Shown one piece after another: positions 60,101-64,000 of a stretch of DNA of 64,000 bases. The notes below the pieces were generated by a model. That model did not search any database and was not told the DNA's origin. It worked only from the letters and a program-made list of their open reading frames with translations. The stretch's first letter is position 1; every line of letters begins with the position of its first letter. This DNA is from Nematostella vectensis (lineage: Eukaryota > Cnidaria > Anthozoa > Actiniaria > Edwardsiidae), in NCBI RefSeq assembly GCF_932526225.1, contig NC_064034.1, positions 22,039,002 to 22,103,001 on the forward strand, written 5' to 3'. Both the position numbers and the translations under genes were made by a program.

Positions 60101-63100
60101 AGCAATTGTATTTCTTATCTTATAACTTAATAAAACTTGTCTATTTGCATGTTGCTTTCCCTTTTTCTGAAAACTACGGCTCCGCTTTTAGACAGTGCCT
60201 AAATCTATCTAGTATGATGGACAGCCACACTGCTCTCAACTTGGATGAGGATATTCTTGGTGGCATATTCAGGAATCAGTTTCCGCTAAGTACTTGGAAT
60301 ATCCCGGCTAAACAAAATCTCAAAAGAAGTTCTGTGGCGTTGAACTGAACAAAAAGGTTTGAAGTTGTTATCCGTGGAAGAGAGTGGCATTGGATAGGAC
60401 ACACCTTCAGGAAAAAAAGAGTGTTTTTTTTTTTGCAAGAATTGGAGAGTGGACTAAGGACTATAACGCTACACACAACTACTAGAGAGTTAAGCTTTCG
60501 CGCGAATTGGTGGCCTGGTTCTGCCTCTTCTCGCGGGACAAGGGTCTTCCCTAGATGCTGCCCTTGAGGCCTCCAAAAATCAATGTAAAAGGTAAGTAGT
60601 TTAAGGAATATAATGCACAAGCTAATCTGTTGTGATACATTAAAAAGATATGAGTATCACCATCTAAAATAAGACGTATCTTTTAACTCTAACGCTTTCA
60701 GTCCCCATAAAAAGAGGTTAAAACTGGATCAATTGCAACTTTCTTAATTTAGAGTAACACCTTTGCTGAATGCAAAAATTTCCGACAAATAATGCAGATA
60801 AAAATGCATCGGATAATAGCCGAATTAAGGTAATTGGACAAAAGTCTTACATCTGTATAAATTGCAGAGGTAAAATAACAGTAACAGAAAAGTCTGACAG
60901 TCAGTTTTTAGTTTGCACGCAATGCTAATAAAAAAAACAGTCTTCTCCGTCAGCGAATCTCGGTATTGCAGAGGATGGCCAAAATTGGTCGATTTTAGAT
61001 AGTGAATGCTTGCAAGGCGATTACGACTTGTTGGAGGGACTTCTGGCTGTGTAACACGTAAGACATGACCGAAACAACAACTGCATGATACAACTTGAAT
61101 AACGAAAGGAATGGTGAACAAGAGAACAGCAAAAATGTAAAGAAAGAGTGCTTGAGCTGGAGGGATACAGCAAAAGTTCAATCAACGATTCTTTAATATT
61201 CCCGAAGAAAAAGGTGAAATTGGTATCACAAAGTTAGAGAACATAGTGTCAACCAATCTTGGTCTCGAGGCGACTGTGGAGAACGCAAGCACACAAGGAA
61301 AATCACTAGAAATAAGCCAAACCGGCCAATTTTTGCTAAATTTGTCTATCGGCCTGAAGTTAGGCTTGTCACGAGGAGGAGTAACGAGTCAAAGACAGGA
61401 GCATTTGATTTAATAATGAAGGATTGTTTGAAGGAATAGCTACTCCAAGAGAAAATGAAGCAGGCTTACGTTGCTAGTAAGAGACCTCGGTCACTTGTAT
61501 ATTGATGGGATGGGGTGGGGTTAGCAAGCTTTTATTCATTATGAGTATTTTGATCAATGAGTAATAATAAAGTCGAGTGACCCTGACATGAAATTGCAAG
61601 GCTTATGATTATGGCTATTTCACTCCCACTGAGAATTGTGATCGGTTCTCGGTATCAATTCTAAAAGTATTAATGCTCACTTGAACGATTTAATTAATTT
61701 ACTATCGAGAATTGTTGTATAAAGAAAAATACACATTTTTACCAGGCACGACAGGCCTGTTTAGAGACAGCTTTTTTTGTCTCTTTTCAGGTGCAATTGT
61801 ACAAGGAACGTTCGCCTATTTATGTTGAATTTTCGTACATGGCGGCATGCGTATGCGAGTTTATTACGTTTGTTTAATGAGCATTCACTTGAACGTCATA
61901 ATATAAAATATTTCTCTGTTATGCAGAGGTTGTACCTTTTGGATCTATTGTGTATGCAGGGGCACGTGCCAGGACGCTGCTCCAGTAGGGATCAAGTAGG
62001 GATTTGTAGCGTCTTTAAGCGCCCAAATGTGTTTTCTTAATGCTGTTGCTTGTTTATTTCCTTCGTTTTTGAAAGACGTGGTGTGGCTGTTGTACCTGGT
62101 TTTAAAACTATCAGCGATGGGTCCCATATATATGACATTTTTAGGCCGTTGGCGGAGAAGACCTTGCAAATCTGTTGGACATACTGAGATGTTGTAGCCC
62201 TTGAATAAATGTCCTAAATAGAAGAATGATCCTGTAAGCCCAAATGAATGAAAATCGAAGCGAAAAGATTTATTTACAGTTCAGCGTTGTTTCTATCGTT
62301 GTGACAAGCACCGTGATATAATTCAACGACTTTCCGGGCGATTTATTCCGATTTATTTATTGAGGATGATACTGATTTTTATTATGCTTTTTTAAACCTG
62401 AATGTTTCATCTAGAGACCAAGAACGGCTAAAAACCCTATATTTTAATTCTTTCTCTGATGACTCTGACTCATGGCAACTCTTGCTCGACTTTGGTATGG
62501 ACTCAGATGCTTACTTTCTCTACGACAATTCAAAGGTTCTCTAAAAATGCCTTTATTTAACTCCCAATAAATTCAACCTGGTCCAGCCTACTACATCTGG
62601 ATCTTTTTCAATATTACATGTTAACATTCGTAACCATAAAAAAACACTTTGCAGACCTTTCTGAATTTTTATCAACCTATCTGTCGAGTCATTTAACCAA
62701 GTTTCAGAGATAGCAATGCCATGAAAATTGGAGATAAGCCTCCTGACTCTTCTGTTGCTGATTTCAACTCAACTTTTTCCAATGTTCTCTCAAAAATCAG
62801 TTTTGAAGGCAAATCATCTTATCTGGCGGGCGACTTTAACATCAGTCTTCTCAATTCTTCTTCCCATTAAGTACTGAAAAGTTTAACTCCTTGTCTGAAA
62901 TTGACTGGTCTTTCCTTTATGAATTAGACTCAGTAAATGACTGCCATAATGCTTTTGCTGACCATATTACCCCAATCTACAAGAAATGTTTCCCTCTAAA
63001 AGCCATCAACTCCCATACCCGTCCTTTCCAACCTTGGTTTTCCAATTCCTTATCTGTCTCATGTAAAAGAAAGAATTACTGTCCTCAAAAACACCCAAGA

Positions 63101-63240
63101 AAAGGCGCTTGTAAAAAGACCTACACTTCTAGAAAGGGATCTTGTCGATCGATTTCGTATTTCTGTTTCAACTACATCTAACATTTTCAGGATTTTGTTT
63201 TTGAAGAAATAACTGTCGGGGTTAGATTTAAGGAACTCTA

Positions 63241-63605
63241 TCCTCTATCTATTGCACAGAAATCAACATGGAATCTCCCTCAAGTTTGACAAAAAGTCTA
63301 TGAGTTAATCGTCCTACAAATACATTCTATTGCACAGAAATCAACATGGAATCTCCCTCAAGTTTGACGAAAAGTCTATGAGTTAATCGTCCTACAAATC
63401 CACACCACCATAAAGTCTATTGTTGCTATTACACCAAATAAAGCTGTCTTAGTGAGATATACAGTTGGGCTCTTAGTGATCCAGATATTTTCGTCAAAAT
63501 CAGAATTCCTCACATTAGTGCAAAAAGAAAATGTCATCATGGCAGATAAAGGATTACTTATCCAAGATCAGTTTGCTTCTGTTAGTGCAAGGCTAGATAA
63601 TAAAT
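63241..63605 (+). pseudogene. DDE_Tnp_4-type transposase fragment
   Basis: In shifting frames: CTEINMESPSS with K-SL (first catalytic block, its Asp replaced by Tyr), then TIKSIVAITPNKAV, GLLSDPDI and, after a shift, IMADKGLLIQDQFASV with the second catalytic Asp in ADKG. This is the pattern of PIF/Harbinger- and ISL2EU-related DDE_Tnp_4 transposases. A 78-bp tandem duplication (63249-63326 and 63327-63404) repeats the first block. Dead. Confidence 0.6.
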
Positions 63606-63625
63606 AATAATATCTACATTTATAG

Positions 63626-63655
63626 AGCGCCTAATCAATAGTTGCCTTAGGCGCT
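63626..63655. repeat. 9-bp-stem hairpin in a dispersed AT-rich repeat
   Basis: AGCGCCTAA (63626-63634) pairs exactly with TTAGGCGCT (63647-63655). It is set in TAATAATAAT..TTTATA context, typical of LINE tails in marine invertebrates (from memory). Confidence 0.4.
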
Positions 63656-63797
63656 TTACATTTATATAATAATATATATCGATAAAAAAATATTACACAA
63701 TCAAAATCATTCAAACAATACATTGTGTCTAAAAAATGTTACATTTCTAAAAATAGATATGATGATTTAAAATTATATATAAAACTGTACTATTAAC

Positions 63798-64000
63798 AGT
63801 TATTAAAGAAGGGAATTGCAGTAGTCAAGTTTTGAACTGATAAGGGCATGTATGAGTATTTTTGTGGAATTCTTGTCGAGGTACTTCCTAATCTTGCCAA
63901 TATTTCCGAGGCGGAATCTTGCAGATTTACACACCATTGCGAGATGATCATCAAAAGAAAGATGGTTATCGAGAATAACTCCAAGATTCCGTTCAGCAGG
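63798..64000 (-). pseudogene. CR1/L2-like LINE RT C-terminal fragment, runs off the window
   Basis: From the window edge leftwards: NGILGVILDNHLSFDDH, VCKSARFRLGNIGKIRKYL, and ISSKLDYCNSLL, ending at a stop near 63798. LGV.LD..LSF.DH and SKLDYCNSLL are hallmark strings of the region after the RT thumb in CR1/L2 elements. Note the authentic frame is not the one that starts with ATG at 63984. Confidence 0.75.

Larger units (their letters stand above)
47190..63111 (+). repeat. four tandem copies of a 3984-bp unit
   Basis: Unit copies start near 47190, 51175, 55159 and 59143. By eye copies 2-4 are identical, and copy 1 differs by one T in a T-run at about 47907-47914. Copy junctions carry AAAAAGAGAGAGTATAT twice in a row, and the outer flanks share TAAAAAGA, so microhomology probably seeded the first duplication. 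The unit contains only dead element fragments and AT-rich DNA. The right flank (63112 on) continues the LINE fragment cut by the duplication. Real recent amplification and assembly duplication are both possible. Confidence 0.9.

Overview
This is a eukaryotic, almost certainly invertebrate animal, genomic window made nearly entirely of transposable elements and their wreckage. The mixture of families (BEL/Pao, Penelope-like, DIRS/Ngaro-like, CR1-like LINEs, an RLE-type LINE, Helitron, TIR transposons, a Polinton/adintovirus-type packaging ATPase) and the wording of several proteins suggest a cnidarian such as a coral or sea anemone. That is an inference; no rRNA, mitochondrial or housekeeping gene is present to prove it. 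Introns with GT..AG ends and animal-like microsatellites support a metazoan. Almost every long reading frame is broken by stops or frameshifts.

Layout. 1-1.5 kb: two closely spaced minus-strand genes of a viral-type element (A32/FtsK-like packaging ATPase plus an unknown protein) behind a promoter-like block with two octamer motifs and a CCAAT box. 1.6-2.2 kb: DIRS/Ngaro-type reverse transcriptase remnant. 2.5-5.1 kb: CR1-like LINE. 5.1-15.4 kb: minus-strand BEL/Pao retrotransposon, split by a 7.3-kb insertion (5834-13147) consisting only of a 354-bp unit repeated about 21 times. 15.4-17.2 kb: 3' part of a Penelope-like element with GIY-YIG endonuclease and its own hammerhead ribozyme, then a fold-back and a CCTA-rich array. 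18.8-20.9 kb: SAP-YqaJ nuclease and PIF1-type helicase pseudogenes. 21.4-23.2 kb: RLE-type LINE with a (TAA)n tail. 23.3-27.2 kb: Helitron (HUH Rep plus PIF1 helicase) with two recognisable introns. 29.2-32.6 kb: unknown element with inverted termini. 33.4-37.5 kb: complete TIR transposon (TSD TAAA) encoding a DDE-type protein joined to an Ulp1-type protease. 37.8-46 kb: MITEs, a large inverted repeat and possible exons of one host gene. 47.19-63.11 kb: four almost identical tandem copies of a 3984-bp unit made of dead element fragments. 63.1-64 kb: DDE_Tnp_4-type transposase remnant and a minus-strand LINE fragment.

Main discovery. Each 354-bp unit carries a type I hammerhead ribozyme with a palindromic stem III, so the array is an animal retrozyme (a small non-coding element expected to yield self-cleaved circular RNAs). 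Units run in one orientation from 5834 to 11223 and in the opposite orientation from 11224 to 13147, with the RNA-sense 3' ends facing outwards at the same unit position and an exact 11-bp target duplication around the insertion. Removing one copy of the duplication restores the BEL/Pao reading frame across the site. This looks like two-sided target-primed reverse transcription of multimeric or circular ribozyme RNA. A Penelope-like element, the class proposed to mobilise such RNAs and itself carrying a related hammerhead, lies about 2 kb away.
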